DNA of 64,000 nucleotides, from NCBI GenBank assembly GCA_034112085.1, contig JAWUWD010000062.1, positions 53,841 to 117,840 on the forward strand, in the 5' to 3' direction. This stretch comes from JAWUWD01 sp034112085 (GTDB taxonomy: Bacteria; Bacteroidota; Bacteroidia; Cytophagales; Cyclobacteriaceae). A model generated the notes under the pieces. It did no database searches, had not been told where the DNA came from, and was given only the letters and a program-made list of their open reading frames with translations. The position numbers were made by a program, and so were the translations under genes. Shown piece after piece: positions 1 through 9,531 of this stretch. The first letter of the stretch is position 1. Each line of letters opens with the position of its first letter.

Positions 1-2079
1 TTCAACCTGAAATCGCAACTCGATCGGGCAACTAAACTAGTTACCTTCATTGGAGACATTGTTGTAAATGGTAATTCAGATATCAAATTTATCGATCCTG
101 GAAAACAACTAGAAAATCCCACTATCCCTCCTACCAAAAAACACGACCCGTTCCAAGAAGGAACAAAAGATCTACTGACGAGGCTGGGTCCTGATGGGTT
201 TTGTGACTGGTTGAAGAATGAAAAGAAGATTCAGTACACAGACACCACCATGCGAGATGCCCATCAAAGTCTATTGGCTACTCGGATGAGAACTATAGAT
301 ATGCTAGCTGTCGCGGAAACGTTTGCCAAAGAACATCCACAGACATTCAGCATGGAAGTATGGGGTGGTGCGACCTTTGATGTCTGTATGCGTTTTCTAT
401 ATGAAAACCCATGGAAACGTCTGGCAGAATTAAGAAAGGCAATGCCGAACACCCTATTACAAATGCTCCTTAGAGGAAGCAACGGTGTGGGTTATACTGC
501 CTACCCTGACAACCTTATTCAAAAATTCGTAGAGCAAGCTTGGGAAACGGGGGTTGATGTCTTTCGAATTTTCGATTCTCTCAATTGGATGAAGGCCATG
601 GAGCCATCAATCAATTATGTGCGCAACAATACCGGTGGTCTTGCAGAAGTTTGTTTGTGCTATACAGGAAATATCCTAGACCCTAAGCGAACCAAGTACA
701 ACTTGGACTACTATGTAAGCCTCGCAAAAGATATCGAAAATGCTGGAGCTCATATTTTAGCGATCAAGGATATGGCGGGTTTACTTACCCCATATGCAGC
801 AAGCGAATTGATAAGCGCATTGAAAGCTGAAGTAAACTTACCTATTCATCTACATACGCATGATACATCATCTCTTCAGGTCGCTACCTATTTAAAAGCT
901 ATAGAAGCCGGTGTTGATGTCGTAGATGTAGCTTTGGGTGGCCTAAGTGGACTTACCTCTCAGCCCAACTTCAATGCTGTAGTAGAAATGATGCGCTTCC
1001 ACGAAAGAGAAAATCCATATAATTTAGAAAGCTTAAATTCATTTAGCAATTACTGGGAGACCGTTCGTGAACATTACTATCCATTTGAAAGTGGACTCAA
1101 GGCGGGCACTGCAGAAGTATTCAAACATGAAATCCCTGGAGGACAATATAGTAACCTCAAACCTCAGGCGATTGCACTTGGTCTCGGTGACAAATTCGGG
1201 GAAATCAAACAGCGTTATGCTGAAGTCAATCAGCTCTTTGGAGATATCGTGAAAGTCACGCCAAGTAGTAAAGTCGTAGGAGATATGGCGCAATACATGG
1301 TGAGTAATGGACTGAGCGTCACAGATGTATTGGAAAGAGGTGATAGCATAAGTTTCCCAGAATCTGTTCAGAATTTCTTTCGGGGAAACCTTGGTCAACC
1401 GAGCGGTGGATTTCCAAAAGAGTTGCAAAAAATCGTTCTAAAGGGTGAAAAGCCATTCACGGATCGTCCTAATGCACATTTATCTCCGGTAGATTTCGAA
1501 AAGGAGTTTGCCGAATTTATTAAGGCGTTTCAGAAAGGGTTTGGTCGTGAATTGGTGATGCAGGACTTCTTGTCCTGGAAACTATACCCTAAAGTCTGGG
1601 AGGATGCCTATAAAATGCATCTCCAATATGATGATGTTAGTAAAATTCCGACACGGGTATTTTTGTATGGGATGAAGCCTCATGAAGAAACAGTATTTGA
1701 AATAGCTCCAGGTAAAACTGTTATTGTAAAACTATTAAGCGTTGGGTCCCCAAATAATGAGGGTGTCCGTACGGTGTTTTTTAAAGTAAATGGTCAGACG
1801 AGAAATGTCCAGATTACAGACAAGCATCTTGCCATTGAAAAAGTAGTGAACGAAAAGGCAGACCCAAATAACGAAAGCCAAATTGGCGCTCCTCTACAAG
1901 GGCTTTTGAGCACTCTGTTGGTAAAAAATGGACAAAAAGTAGAAAAAAACACCCCTCTTTTTGTAATAGAGGCTATGAAGATGGAAACCTCTGTAATGTC
2001 TCCTGTCTCAGGAACAGTGAAAATACACTTGAAAGCGGGAACAATGGTGTTAGCAGAAGATTTGATTATGGATTTATAG
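1..2079 (+). CDS. pyc: Pyruvate carboxylase, C-terminal 692 residues (5' end outside window)
   Basis: Biotin-dependent carboxylation of pyruvate to oxaloacetate, an anaplerotic cytoplasmic reaction. The frame is open from base 1, so this is the tail of a longer gene; a TTG at 211 is an internal leucine codon and not a start. The first 70 codons contain a stretch (TFIGDIVVNG, then LGPDGFCDW) that leads into the carboxyltransferase domain. That domain carries DTTMRDAHQSLLATRMRT and the metal-binding HLHTHDT. The last 75 residues form a biotinyl domain with the EAMKMET motif; the biotinylated lysine codon is 1978-1980. The linker before the carboxyltransferase domain favours pyruvate carboxylase over oxaloacetate decarboxylase alpha subunit, since in the latter the transferase domain is N-terminal. 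The biotin carboxylase domain should lie left of the window. Confidence 0.93.
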   Translation, partial: FNLKSQLDRATKLVTFIGDIVVNGNSDIKFIDPGKQLENPTIPPTKKHDPFQEGTKDLLTRLGPDGFCDWLKNEKKIQYTDTTMRDAHQSLLATRMRTIDMLAVAETFAKEHPQTFSMEVWGGATFDVCMRFLYENPWKRLAELRKAMPNTLLQMLLRGSNGVGYTAYPDNLIQKFVEQAWETGVDVFRIFDSLNWMKAMEPSINYVRNNTGGLAEVCLCYTGNILDPKRTKYNLDYYVSLAKDIENAGAHILAIKDMAGLLTPYAASELISALKAEVNLPIHLHTHDTSSLQVATYLKAIEAGVDVVDVALGGLSGLTSQPNFNAVVEMMRFHERENPYNLESLNSFSNYWETVREHYYPFESGLKAGTAEVFKHEIPGGQYSNLKPQAIALGLGDKFGEIKQRYAEVNQLFGDIVKVTPSSKVVGDMAQYMVSNGLSVTDVLERGDSISFPESVQNFFRGNLGQPSGGFPKELQKIVLKGEKPFTDRPNAHLSPVDFEKEFAEFIKAFQKGFGRELVMQDFLSWKLYPKVWEDAYKMHLQYDDVSKIPTRVFLYGMKPHEETVFEIAPGKTVIVKLLSVGSPNNEGVRTVFFKVNGQTRNVQITDKHLAIEKVVNEKADPNNESQIGAPLQGLLSTLLVKNGQKVEKNTPLFVIEAMKMETSVMSPVSGTVKIHLKAGTMVLAEDLIMDL

Positions 2080-2088
2080 GAATGGTCG

Positions 2089-2120
2089 GTCAGACGAAAA
2101 AACTAGTTTTTTTGTCTGAC
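2089..2120. terminator. Bidirectional terminator between convergent pyc and NYN gene
   Basis: GTCAGAC and GTCTGAC arms enclose A6 and T6 runs around a central CTAG, giving a nearly perfect inverted repeat. The T runs on either strand follow the hairpin arm, so it can end transcripts from both sides. It overlaps the last codons and the TAG stop of the minus-strand gene. Confidence 0.7.
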
Positions 2121-2825
2121 ATAGATCAATTTGAACTTTCCTTTGGAGCTGTCTCGTTGTTCTACCTCAAGGCTTTTAATAGACTTGATGAGTGGCGTCA
2201 GCTTTTGAAAACCAAAATTTCTGGCATCAAAGTTAGGCTGTTTTTTCTGCAATAGACTTCCTACATCGCCAAGGAATGCCCAGCCATCATCATCTGCTAA
2301 GTCATCAATGGTCATCGTTATGAGCTTGATAACCTGAGGAGTAACTTTATCAACAGTTTCCTTACTCGGTTGTTTTTGCTCGTTGGGTTCTGATTGGTTT
2401 TTTAGAATTTCGATATAGATGAATTTGTCGCAAGCAACAATAAATGGATTAGGCGTTTTCTTTTCTCCTATTCCATATACTTTCATCCCCGCCTCACGAA
2501 GTCTTGTCGCTAGACGAGTGAAATCACTGTCACTAGAAACTAAACAAAACCCATTAACTTTCTCTGAATAGAGTATATCCATTGCGTCAATGATCATTGC
2601 TGAATCTGTTGCGTTTTTCCCGGTAGTGTATCCATATTGTTGAATAGGTGTTATGGCATTTTCTAACAATAAGTTCTTCCACTTGGACAAGTTGGGCTTC
2701 GTCCAGTCCCCATATATCCTCTTGATGGTCGGATTTCCATACTTGGCTATTTCCTCCATCATTTCTTTAACATGCGCTGATGGAATATTATCTCCATCTA
2801 TTAATACTGCCAGTTTCAAATCCAT
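2103..2825 (-). CDS. NYN-domain putative RNase with C-terminal OST-HTH/LOTUS-like domain
   Basis: About 240 residues. Residues 1-140 match the NYN (PIN-like, DUF88) nuclease fold: LAVLIDGDN with the catalytic-type aspartate near the N terminus, ATDSAMIIDAMDIL in the middle and LVSSDSDF. The last 70 residues (DDGWAFLGDVGSLL, then FGFQKLTPLIKSI) look like an OST-HTH/LOTUS winged helix, which in related proteins binds RNA. NYN-LOTUS proteins are widespread in bacteria but their substrates are mostly unknown. The ATG at 2825 is preferred to a TTG seven codons upstream because the domain begins right after it. The gene stands alone and converges on pyc. Confidence 0.8.
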   Translation of the reverse strand: MDLKLAVLIDGDNIPSAHVKEMMEEIAKYGNPTIKRIYGDWTKPNLSKWKNLLLENAITPIQQYGYTTGKNATDSAMIIDAMDILYSEKVNGFCLVSSDSDFTRLATRLREAGMKVYGIGEKKTPNPFIVACDKFIYIEILKNQSEPNEQKQPSKETVDKVTPQVIKLITMTIDDLADDDGWAFLGDVGSLLQKKQPNFDARNFGFQKLTPLIKSIKSLEVEQRDSSKGKFKLIYVRQKN

Positions 2826-2938
2826 ATTTAGGTCACTTTTTCTCAAATTACATAAACCCTATTAAATGTAATTGTGTTATCAGTGTTATTACGAGGCAAA
2901 AGTATTCACCCAAAGATGATTTCTCTAATAATATTGAT

Positions 2939-4492
2939 TCAATCCGCAAACTGAACCCGCATAAGCGGACTACTAATAAGGCTGTAGGCTATTTTCACAT
3001 TGATGTGAAATGAGGACGCTAGAGAAGCCGCAGCCTCTTTGAGGCCAGCAATTTTCTCAGCGTCATAATAAACGCCATTGTGAATGACACCATTTATAGA
3101 TCGGGTGTATTCTATCTTTTCTAATGGGTTTTCAGAAAGAATAACCATGTCGGCCAATTTCCCAACAGATACGGTTCCATGCTCTTTTTCTAAGCCACAG
3201 TATTTTGCTGGGATTATGGTCGCAGATCGCAACGCCTCTAGGCTGGATAGTCCACTTTCTGTTAAATCCTTCAATTCAGCATGTGCACTAAACCCTGGAA
3301 ACACATAGGTATCTGTAACATCTGTTCCCATCATAATTGGGACTCCGATTTTATGAGCCATAGAGACTTGTTGTTGTGAGGCTTGATAAAACTCAATTTC
3401 AAGCGATTCTCCGTGCTCATCCTCGGTATTATTAATATATCTATTAATATCGGGCTTCCACATAGCATTCTCCCGTAACCATGGAATATACTTTAGCTGA
3501 GAATTATTGACAAACTTAGAATCGTTTGCAAACGCACTCATTTTTAAAGTTTGTAGTGTAGGTACCCAATGTGCATTACGCTCTTTCATTAGACTCATAA
3601 TAGCGATCGCCTCATTCTCGTCAAATTCATCAATCATCTCCTCCTTCGGAAGACGAAAACGATTTCCTCTCTTTTTTGGATCTCTCATCTCTTCCGCACT
3701 AGGAAAACAATCAAACATAAAAATTCTGCCGTGTTCAAAACTACGCTGACCCAAAGTAATAGATTCTCTCAGGCTAATATTTAAGGGCTTATGCCCAGCA
3801 ATATACAATCCATAGTTAGGTGCCTCATTTGCCAATAAACGATAAGTCGAAGCTGGAATATTCATATATGTTTTAATAAAATCTGCCCCCTCTTGCTTAT
3901 AATAGCTCAATAGTAGAGGTACATCTTCCTCGTTTTGAAGTTTAAAGTATGTCGGAAAGGCGTCAGGAACCGAGGAGACTCCATCAACTTGAAAACTACT
4001 CTGTAATACACTGCGAGGAGCTACAATTTGATTATTATTCAATTCGCTATTCCATTCCGTTCGCTCTTTAGTCCCTGCCCAGTAGCTATCATACCTCCCC
4101 AGTTGTCCCGACATATCACGAACACCCGTTACTCCGTTGGCTATTTGTAATGGATGACTAAGCCATTTCGACAACTGAGTAGAGTGATTGTGCATATTCC
4201 AAAGCCCAGGAATAACAAAACTTCCCTTTCCATCAATTATAAAGACATCATCTACTCTTTTGATTTTTCCTGCGCTATCTATAGCAGCGATTCGATTTTC
4301 GACAATTAATATCTCTTGATTATAAATAATCTCCCCTGATGCTACATCTATGATGTTAATTTGTTCAAGCATCGTGGTTTTATGAACCTCCGGGACACTT
4401 ATATCTGGTAGTGGCCACAAAATTCCTATAATCACAACAATAATGAACGACAATAGGAAACCTCCAATTATTTTAAATACAGTCTTTATCAT
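2939..4492 (-). CDS. Membrane-anchored amidohydrolase-family metal hydrolase
   Basis: 517 residues. One hydrophobic segment at about residues 5-27 acts as membrane anchor or uncleaved signal; the rest is probably periplasmic. The amidohydrolase barrel is shown by PGLWNMHNH (HxH metal ligands), a lysine in FIKTYMN that could be the bridging carboxylysine, histidines in AGHKPL and EHGRIF, and the catalytic-type aspartate in MMGTDVTD. The C-terminal KLADMVILSENPLE segment is typical of imidazolonepropionase/prolidase-like amidohydrolases, so a cyclic amide or dipeptide substrate is possible, but the substrate cannot be told from the sequence. Confidence 0.82.
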   Translation of the reverse strand: MIKTVFKIIGGFLLSFIIVVIIGILWPLPDISVPEVHKTTMLEQINIIDVASGEIIYNQEILIVENRIAAIDSAGKIKRVDDVFIIDGKGSFVIPGLWNMHNHSTQLSKWLSHPLQIANGVTGVRDMSGQLGRYDSYWAGTKERTEWNSELNNNQIVAPRSVLQSSFQVDGVSSVPDAFPTYFKLQNEEDVPLLLSYYKQEGADFIKTYMNIPASTYRLLANEAPNYGLYIAGHKPLNISLRESITLGQRSFEHGRIFMFDCFPSAEEMRDPKKRGNRFRLPKEEMIDEFDENEAIAIMSLMKERNAHWVPTLQTLKMSAFANDSKFVNNSQLKYIPWLRENAMWKPDINRYINNTEDEHGESLEIEFYQASQQQVSMAHKIGVPIMMGTDVTDTYVFPGFSAHAELKDLTESGLSSLEALRSATIIPAKYCGLEKEHGTVSVGKLADMVILSENPLEKIEYTRSINGVIHNGVYYDAEKIAGLKEAAASLASSFHINVKIAYSLISSPLMRVQFAD

Positions 4493-4614
4493 AAGAGATT
4501 TTTAACGAAAATATTAAATCATGATAGAAAAGCAGAGCTAATCGGTAAACCGACTGGTGTAAATGGTTGATTCAGATATTGGAATAAAATTCCCGAAAGA
4601 TTCAATCCTTTTAT

Positions 4615-5307
4615 TTACTGAAGCCTATTCAGCACACTCTTTTTGTACATCTCTCCTATGGGGATCTCTTTGTTGACAATTTCAACATCATTCTTAGTGA
4701 ATGCCGTTACTTTAGAAGTGTTGACAATAAAAGAACGGTGAACTCTCAAAAAACGCTCATCCAATCTTTCATGGAAAGCGGTAATCCCAGATTTGAAGGT
4801 AATCTCCTGATCTTCAAGGTATATCTTGACGTAATCCTTGATACTTTCTATATACAGAACCTCTGTTAAGTTTACTTTGATTTTCTTCCGGTTGCTTTGC
4901 ACATAAATATCCTCCTTCATTTGCAATACTTGCCCCTGATCAGCGTGAACCTCAGTCGATGCTAGAAATTTACCAATCGCCTTGAAGAATCGCTCGAAAA
5001 CTATGGGTTTCAATAGGTAGTCCACAGCGTTAAGTTCAAAACCTTCTATAGCATAGTCCCGATAGGCAGTAGTGAATATCACCTTAGGCTGTACGGTCAG
5101 ACTTTTTAGAAAGTCAGTACCTTTAAGTACGGGCATTTCTATATCCAGAAAGAGTAAATCAACCGCTTCAGTTCTGAGTATCTTTTGTGCTTCCAGTGCG
5201 CTTTCACAAGATGCCACTAATTCAAATTCATCCAATTGAGACAAATGAGTTTCGATCAGTTCCCTGGCCAGTTCTTCATCATCTACGATTACACATTTGT
5301 ACTTCAT
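4615..5307 (-). CDS. LytTR-family response regulator
   Basis: 230 residues. N-terminal receiver domain with the acidic pair in IVDDEELA, phospho-acceptor aspartate in LLFLDIEMP and the conserved lysine in LLKPI; C-terminal LytTR DNA-binding domain from about residue 130 (KKIKVNLTEVLYIES, FLRVHRSFIVN). It is the output partner of the histidine kinase immediately upstream, whose last four bases overlap its start codon (ATGA type overlap), so the pair is translationally coupled. Confidence 0.92.
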   Translation of the reverse strand: MKYKCVIVDDEELARELIETHLSQLDEFELVASCESALEAQKILRTEAVDLLFLDIEMPVLKGTDFLKSLTVQPKVIFTTAYRDYAIEGFELNAVDYLLKPIVFERFFKAIGKFLASTEVHADQGQVLQMKEDIYVQSNRKKIKVNLTEVLYIESIKDYVKIYLEDQEITFKSGITAFHERLDERFLRVHRSFIVNTSKVTAFTKNDVEIVNKEIPIGEMYKKSVLNRLQ

Positions 5308-6344
5308 GGGTTGTCTAGCTTAAGTGTCACGGAATAGCTGCTATCGTTCTGTTTGATTTCTAATGAGTGGCTATGAGGATACAGGATGTCAAGTTGCTTC
5401 TGTACGTTTTGTAATCCGATAGAATCACGATCTGATTGATTTGAATCTTTTTTATGAGAAGCAATCGTGTTTTCTAATTCAAATATAATCTCCTTTTCAT
5501 TCGCCAGAATTGACATTTTAATTACTGCGGTATTGATCTCTTGGCTCACTCCGTGTTTGAAGGCATTTTCTAAAAATGTAAGTAAAAGCAATGGGGCAAT
5601 AACCACCTCCTGTTTCATATCATGATTGAACTGAATGTCAAGCCTCTTACCATACCTCACTTTTTCTAGTGAAATATAATTATTGAGCAAAGTCACTTCA
5701 TTGGAAAGAGAAACATAAGCGTCCTTACATCGGTAAAGCATATAGTCCAATATTTCTGAAAGCTTCGCGATAACTTCTGGTGCTTGATCACTCTTTTTCA
5801 GTGATAAAGCATACAGGTTGTTCATAGTGTTAAACAAAAAATGTGGGTTCAACTGATTTTTCAACACATCCAATTCTATACTTTTTTTCTGTTCTCTCAG
5901 AATTAAGGCCTCTTGCTGATGCCTATAATATTGAATAGAGGTCAAAATGACTGCAGGAAACATAAACCATATAATGTTACCAGAAAAATAGCCAAAGTCT
6001 AAAATTCTCCAGAAGTATCCCTTATCTGGCACCCGATAAAACCCTTCAAAGACAACTTCAAAGTAATAAAACCTGATAGTCGTGTAAACGATAAATACAA
6101 TATAAAGTAAAACGATTGTTCCCAGGCCAAATAACACCTTCCTGTTTTTACTCAGAAGATGCGGGATCAACAAAAAAAGCATGCCATAAGCCATTAACAT
6201 TTGTGGGCCAAGTTTGATGGCATAGGAAACCAAATACCCCAACTTATCCTCTCGATAACTTAGCGTTGGTAATACAAAAAAAGCGTAAAGTACTGCCCAA
6301 AACAGAAGGTGTGAAAGGATGTTTTTTGTTAGTTGTCTTGACAA
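5304..6344 (-). CDS. LytS/YehU-type sensor histidine kinase
   Basis: 346 residues with four hydrophobic segments in the first 150 residues and no large extracytoplasmic domain. The His_kinase region has the phospho-acceptor motif LNPHFLFNTMNNLYAL and an HATPase_c domain with LTFLENAFKHGV (N box). The ligand is unknown. The start is a TTG: an in-frame TAA lies five codons upstream and the first internal ATG is almost 50 residues in, past the first membrane segment. It forms an operon with the LytTR regulator downstream. Confidence 0.9.
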   Translation of the reverse strand: MSRQLTKNILSHLLFWAVLYAFFVLPTLSYREDKLGYLVSYAIKLGPQMLMAYGMLFLLIPHLLSKNRKVLFGLGTIVLLYIVFIVYTTIRFYYFEVVFEGFYRVPDKGYFWRILDFGYFSGNIIWFMFPAVILTSIQYYRHQQEALILREQKKSIELDVLKNQLNPHFLFNTMNNLYALSLKKSDQAPEVIAKLSEILDYMLYRCKDAYVSLSNEVTLLNNYISLEKVRYGKRLDIQFNHDMKQEVVIAPLLLLTFLENAFKHGVSQEINTAVIKMSILANEKEIIFELENTIASHKKDSNQSDRDSIGLQNVQKQLDILYPHSHSLEIKQNDSSYSVTLKLDNP

Positions 6345-6390
6345 AATAGTTGTTGTTTATCCCTCATGAATCGGCTCAAAGATGGCAGAT

Positions 6391-8010
6391 TTATTCTAAT
6401 TCCTTTTTCAACCTAATCCAATTTTTTTCAAAATAGCCTGTGTTTGCGTTATTGTTTCTCTTGGCTATGATAAATGCTTGTTCGAACATGTTGACAGCTT
6501 TTTCTTTATCTCCAGCTTTGACCAATGCTTCTCCATAGCTATCATAAGTATTGGCAGATCCTGGGTAAAGAATGGTATTCAACTCAAAGACACTCAGGGC
6601 TTGGTCTATGTTCTTTTCTTTCATTAGCATATAACCCTCCATGTTCAAGTCTCCTTCTGCTGGTTTGTAGTCTGAGCCAATAATTTTAGAGTATTCTTTA
6701 AAGTGTCCAATTGATGCCTTAGTATACCCGATCTTCGTAATATTATTATTGTAATCTTCGGTGATCTTGGCCATGGCCTCTAGATCTATCTCGTTTTGAA
6801 CTTTGTCCCTCGTAAATATCCAATTGTCATAGATCGTCAGGCGTCCATAGAATCCAATTGTTCTATTGGTTATTCCGTAGAAGCCATCATCGGTAAGTGC
6901 AAAATTTACTTTCGTTTTCACCGGTCCATCTATTAGGTTGAAAGACAACTTATTCTCTTCCTGTTTAATACCCTCTGCCACTACGTTTAGCGACCTTGCA
7001 GGACCATAATATGAAACTTTTATTTGTTCTGCTGAATGATCAATGTCTAAGATCATTCCAATATAGCTATTGCTATATTTCGCAACCCCATACCACCTTC
7101 CTTCAATGTCTTCGTTCTTGATGGTTTTTCCTTTTGGCAGTGTTGGGATTATATAACTTACGTTGGGTTTGTCTATTATTTGATACCCTTTTGCTTTGCT
7201 CAAAGTGTTGGAAACTTCAACAGTAGATGCTTGAATCGCAGAAGCTTCTTCGCTAGTTAGGTCTACTAAAATGCTTATCTCTTTGGCTCGTTGTCCGCGG
7301 CTAGACAATTGATATCCGCTGATTTTTCCAGCGATTCCTGCAGGGTCAGTTTTGAAAATAGTAGCAAAAATGGTTGTTGCAGCCAAGTAAGATCCATGAG
7401 CGGAAGGATGAGAACCATCGCGATTATATAAGTCATACATTTTATTATCACGCTCTTTATTCCATACTAATCCAACAGGTGCTATCAATGCATCAAGCTC
7501 CATTGCCATTGTCATGTACGCATATGTTAAATATTTTTGTTGTTCGGGATTGTCTTTACGTGACCAGGTCATGAAAAAAACAGTTTGAGCTCCCGACAAT
7601 TTTATCTCTGAATCAAACTTCTTTGCATATTCAAAAAATGTGTCTGGTTTATTAAAATGATTTTTAGACTCTATTACCAGCGCACTTCCAAGTAGGCTTT
7701 GCTCCTGTAGAATGACAAAGTCCCATTCACCTGTTCTAATTTCATCAAGAGCATTTGTATCTTCCCAATGTCCTTTCAAAGTTATTCCTCCATCAGAAAT
7801 CAATTTTGTTTCGATCTCTCTATTTGGAAATTTTTCCCTTGCTAGTCCTTTGACGAGTTGAGAAAGGCTATTATGATAAGAATAACTATTGCCTATGAAC
7901 AATATTCGGGTTGGTTTTCCCTGCTCAACCTGTAAGGGTGTCGAAAATGACAACTGACTTATCAGTATCAACAATAGTATCGCACCGTATTTTATTTTTT
8001 GAATTCTCAT
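6391..8010 (-). CDS. Secreted SGNH-hydrolase-like protein with C-terminal TPR repeats
   Basis: 539 residues. A signal peptide covers residues 1-24. Residues 33-240 resemble SGNH/DUF4886 hydrolases: block I reads LFIGNSYSYHNS (GNS in place of GDS), and the catalytic block is DGSHPSAHGSYL, with Asp and His spaced as in the SGNH family. The middle segment is beta-rich and unassigned. The last 90 residues form two TPR-like repeats (EGYMLMKEKNIDQAL, ANTYDSYGEALVKAGDKEKAV). Probably an extracytoplasmic esterase or lipase-like enzyme. Fusion with TPRs is less common. It stands alone. Confidence 0.72.
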   Translation of the reverse strand: MRIQKIKYGAILLLILISQLSFSTPLQVEQGKPTRILFIGNSYSYHNSLSQLVKGLAREKFPNREIETKLISDGGITLKGHWEDTNALDEIRTGEWDFVILQEQSLLGSALVIESKNHFNKPDTFFEYAKKFDSEIKLSGAQTVFFMTWSRKDNPEQQKYLTYAYMTMAMELDALIAPVGLVWNKERDNKMYDLYNRDGSHPSAHGSYLAATTIFATIFKTDPAGIAGKISGYQLSSRGQRAKEISILVDLTSEEASAIQASTVEVSNTLSKAKGYQIIDKPNVSYIIPTLPKGKTIKNEDIEGRWYGVAKYSNSYIGMILDIDHSAEQIKVSYYGPARSLNVVAEGIKQEENKLSFNLIDGPVKTKVNFALTDDGFYGITNRTIGFYGRLTIYDNWIFTRDKVQNEIDLEAMAKITEDYNNNITKIGYTKASIGHFKEYSKIIGSDYKPAEGDLNMEGYMLMKEKNIDQALSVFELNTILYPGSANTYDSYGEALVKAGDKEKAVNMFEQAFIIAKRNNNANTGYFEKNWIRLKKELE

Positions 8011-8238
8011 CGTTCTGTTTTTAAGACTCGAAATCTACAAATATGTTGATTAGAGAAAAACATTAGTAGACATACTAAGCTTTACAGCACACAGAACAGG
8101 AATCTCACCTTCCCGAACCTTTGTTTGCGAAAACCCTATTTCCATTCCTACTTATCAGCAATACGTCTACTCTTCTACCATACATGCATAATATGTGACC
8201 ATATTACAGACTAATTGATAACAAAAACAAAACACATC

Positions 8239-9516
8239 ATGAAAGTCAATAAACCCACCTACTGTTTATCCTTGTTACTGCTGATAGCACAATTTACTTT
8301 TGCTCAAGACGGACAGACTGAAAAACGTTTCAGACACTTGCGTTATAATCATGTCTCTCCTCATGTCCCGCTTAAGGGAATTCATGAAGTAGATCAGCAA
8401 ATAGCTTCAAACACTTCACACTATGTATTTAAGTATGATGATCACAGTAGAGTAGTTGAGATTATCAACAATCACTATCATTCCGAACGTAAGCACCCTT
8501 TGGCTTCGATCGGTGCCTATAAAACCAGTATCTCCTATTCTAAAACTGAGGAGACAAGACAATACTATGATATGAATGGCAAACGAATATCTAATGATCG
8601 TGAAGTTTATAAAGAGGTCTATTCATTAGATAAAAGAGGAAACAAAATACAGCTTAAGTTTTATGACCTAGAAGGTCATGGGATGGAGTCGGGCTGGAAA
8701 ATCTCACAATATGACTGGACAAAGCATAAAAACATGATTATTGAAAAACGATATAATTTGAAAAATGAGCCCGTGGACGTTTCACCCTATTTTGAGTTTG
8801 GTGTCACTGGAATCAAATATACGAAAGGTGGTTTTCCACAAGGTCACTACAATCTTAATGAAGCACTACAAATATCCAACAACTCTATTGGTGTAGCATC
8901 TTACCAAGATACTTACGATGCGCAAGGCAATCATTCGCGATATACTTATCATGACCAAGACAACAATTTGACAAAAAATCAGTGGGGTTTTTCTATTGGT
9001 GTGAAGGAGTATGATGAAAATGGTAATCAAACTTCACTATTAAATTATGATAAACAAGATAGTCTCATACGGTCAAGAAAAACTCCAAACAACATCAACG
9101 TGGAAATTTCTAAACCAGTCTCAAAGGAGGATAGCACTAAAATTAAGGAAATTTCACTGGGGTATCTCGTAGCACTACAAGAGTTGAAACCAGAACTGAT
9201 GAAGCAAGTGATGCATGAGCAGCTCGCGAAAAGAACGACTGGTTTCGATCGTGAAACAAAAAGAGAGAACGTCCGAGAGACCACCTATCAACAAATGCTC
9301 TCCTTTGCGGTAGATTGGAATAAGTCAGGAACCAAGTTTCCTTTCAACCCCAGTAATCAAGCAACCATTCTAGATGTTTACAACCGCATTGCCAATGTGA
9401 AGTTGGTTTCAGACAACTGGGTAGAATATCTGCATTTAATAAAGACCAATGGAGAATGGAAAATCATCAATCTAATCTGGCTACATAAGGATGCCAATCG
9501 ATATCCGAAAAATTAG
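8239..9516 (+). CDS. Secreted protein with YD-like repeats and NTF2/lumazine-binding-like tail
   Basis: About 425 residues. The ATG at 8239 is chosen because it starts a clean signal peptide (MKVNKPTYCLSLLLLIAQ) ending near FAQ; a TTG eight codons upstream is less likely. Residues 40-280 hold scattered tyrosine/aspartate repeats such as YDDHSRVVEI, YDAQGNHSRY and YDENGNQTSL, resembling RHS/YD-type beta repeats. The last 130 residues resemble the putative lumazine-binding family of NTF2-like folds (YLVALQELKPELMKQVMH to GEWKIINLIW). Function not known; likely exported to the periplasm or surface. Confidence 0.65.
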   Translation: MKVNKPTYCLSLLLLIAQFTFAQDGQTEKRFRHLRYNHVSPHVPLKGIHEVDQQIASNTSHYVFKYDDHSRVVEIINNHYHSERKHPLASIGAYKTSISYSKTEETRQYYDMNGKRISNDREVYKEVYSLDKRGNKIQLKFYDLEGHGMESGWKISQYDWTKHKNMIIEKRYNLKNEPVDVSPYFEFGVTGIKYTKGGFPQGHYNLNEALQISNNSIGVASYQDTYDAQGNHSRYTYHDQDNNLTKNQWGFSIGVKEYDENGNQTSLLNYDKQDSLIRSRKTPNNINVEISKPVSKEDSTKIKEISLGYLVALQELKPELMKQVMHEQLAKRTTGFDRETKRENVRETTYQQMLSFAVDWNKSGTKFPFNPSNQATILDVYNRIANVKLVSDNWVEYLHLIKTNGEWKIINLIWLHKDANRYPKN

Positions 9517-9531
9517 TATAACATTGATTTA

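Noticed and set aside
211..2079. A complete 622-residue gene starting at 211
   Set aside because: The start is an internal TTG; the same frame is open back to base 1 with family-like sequence, so this is the truncated tail of pyruvate carboxylase.
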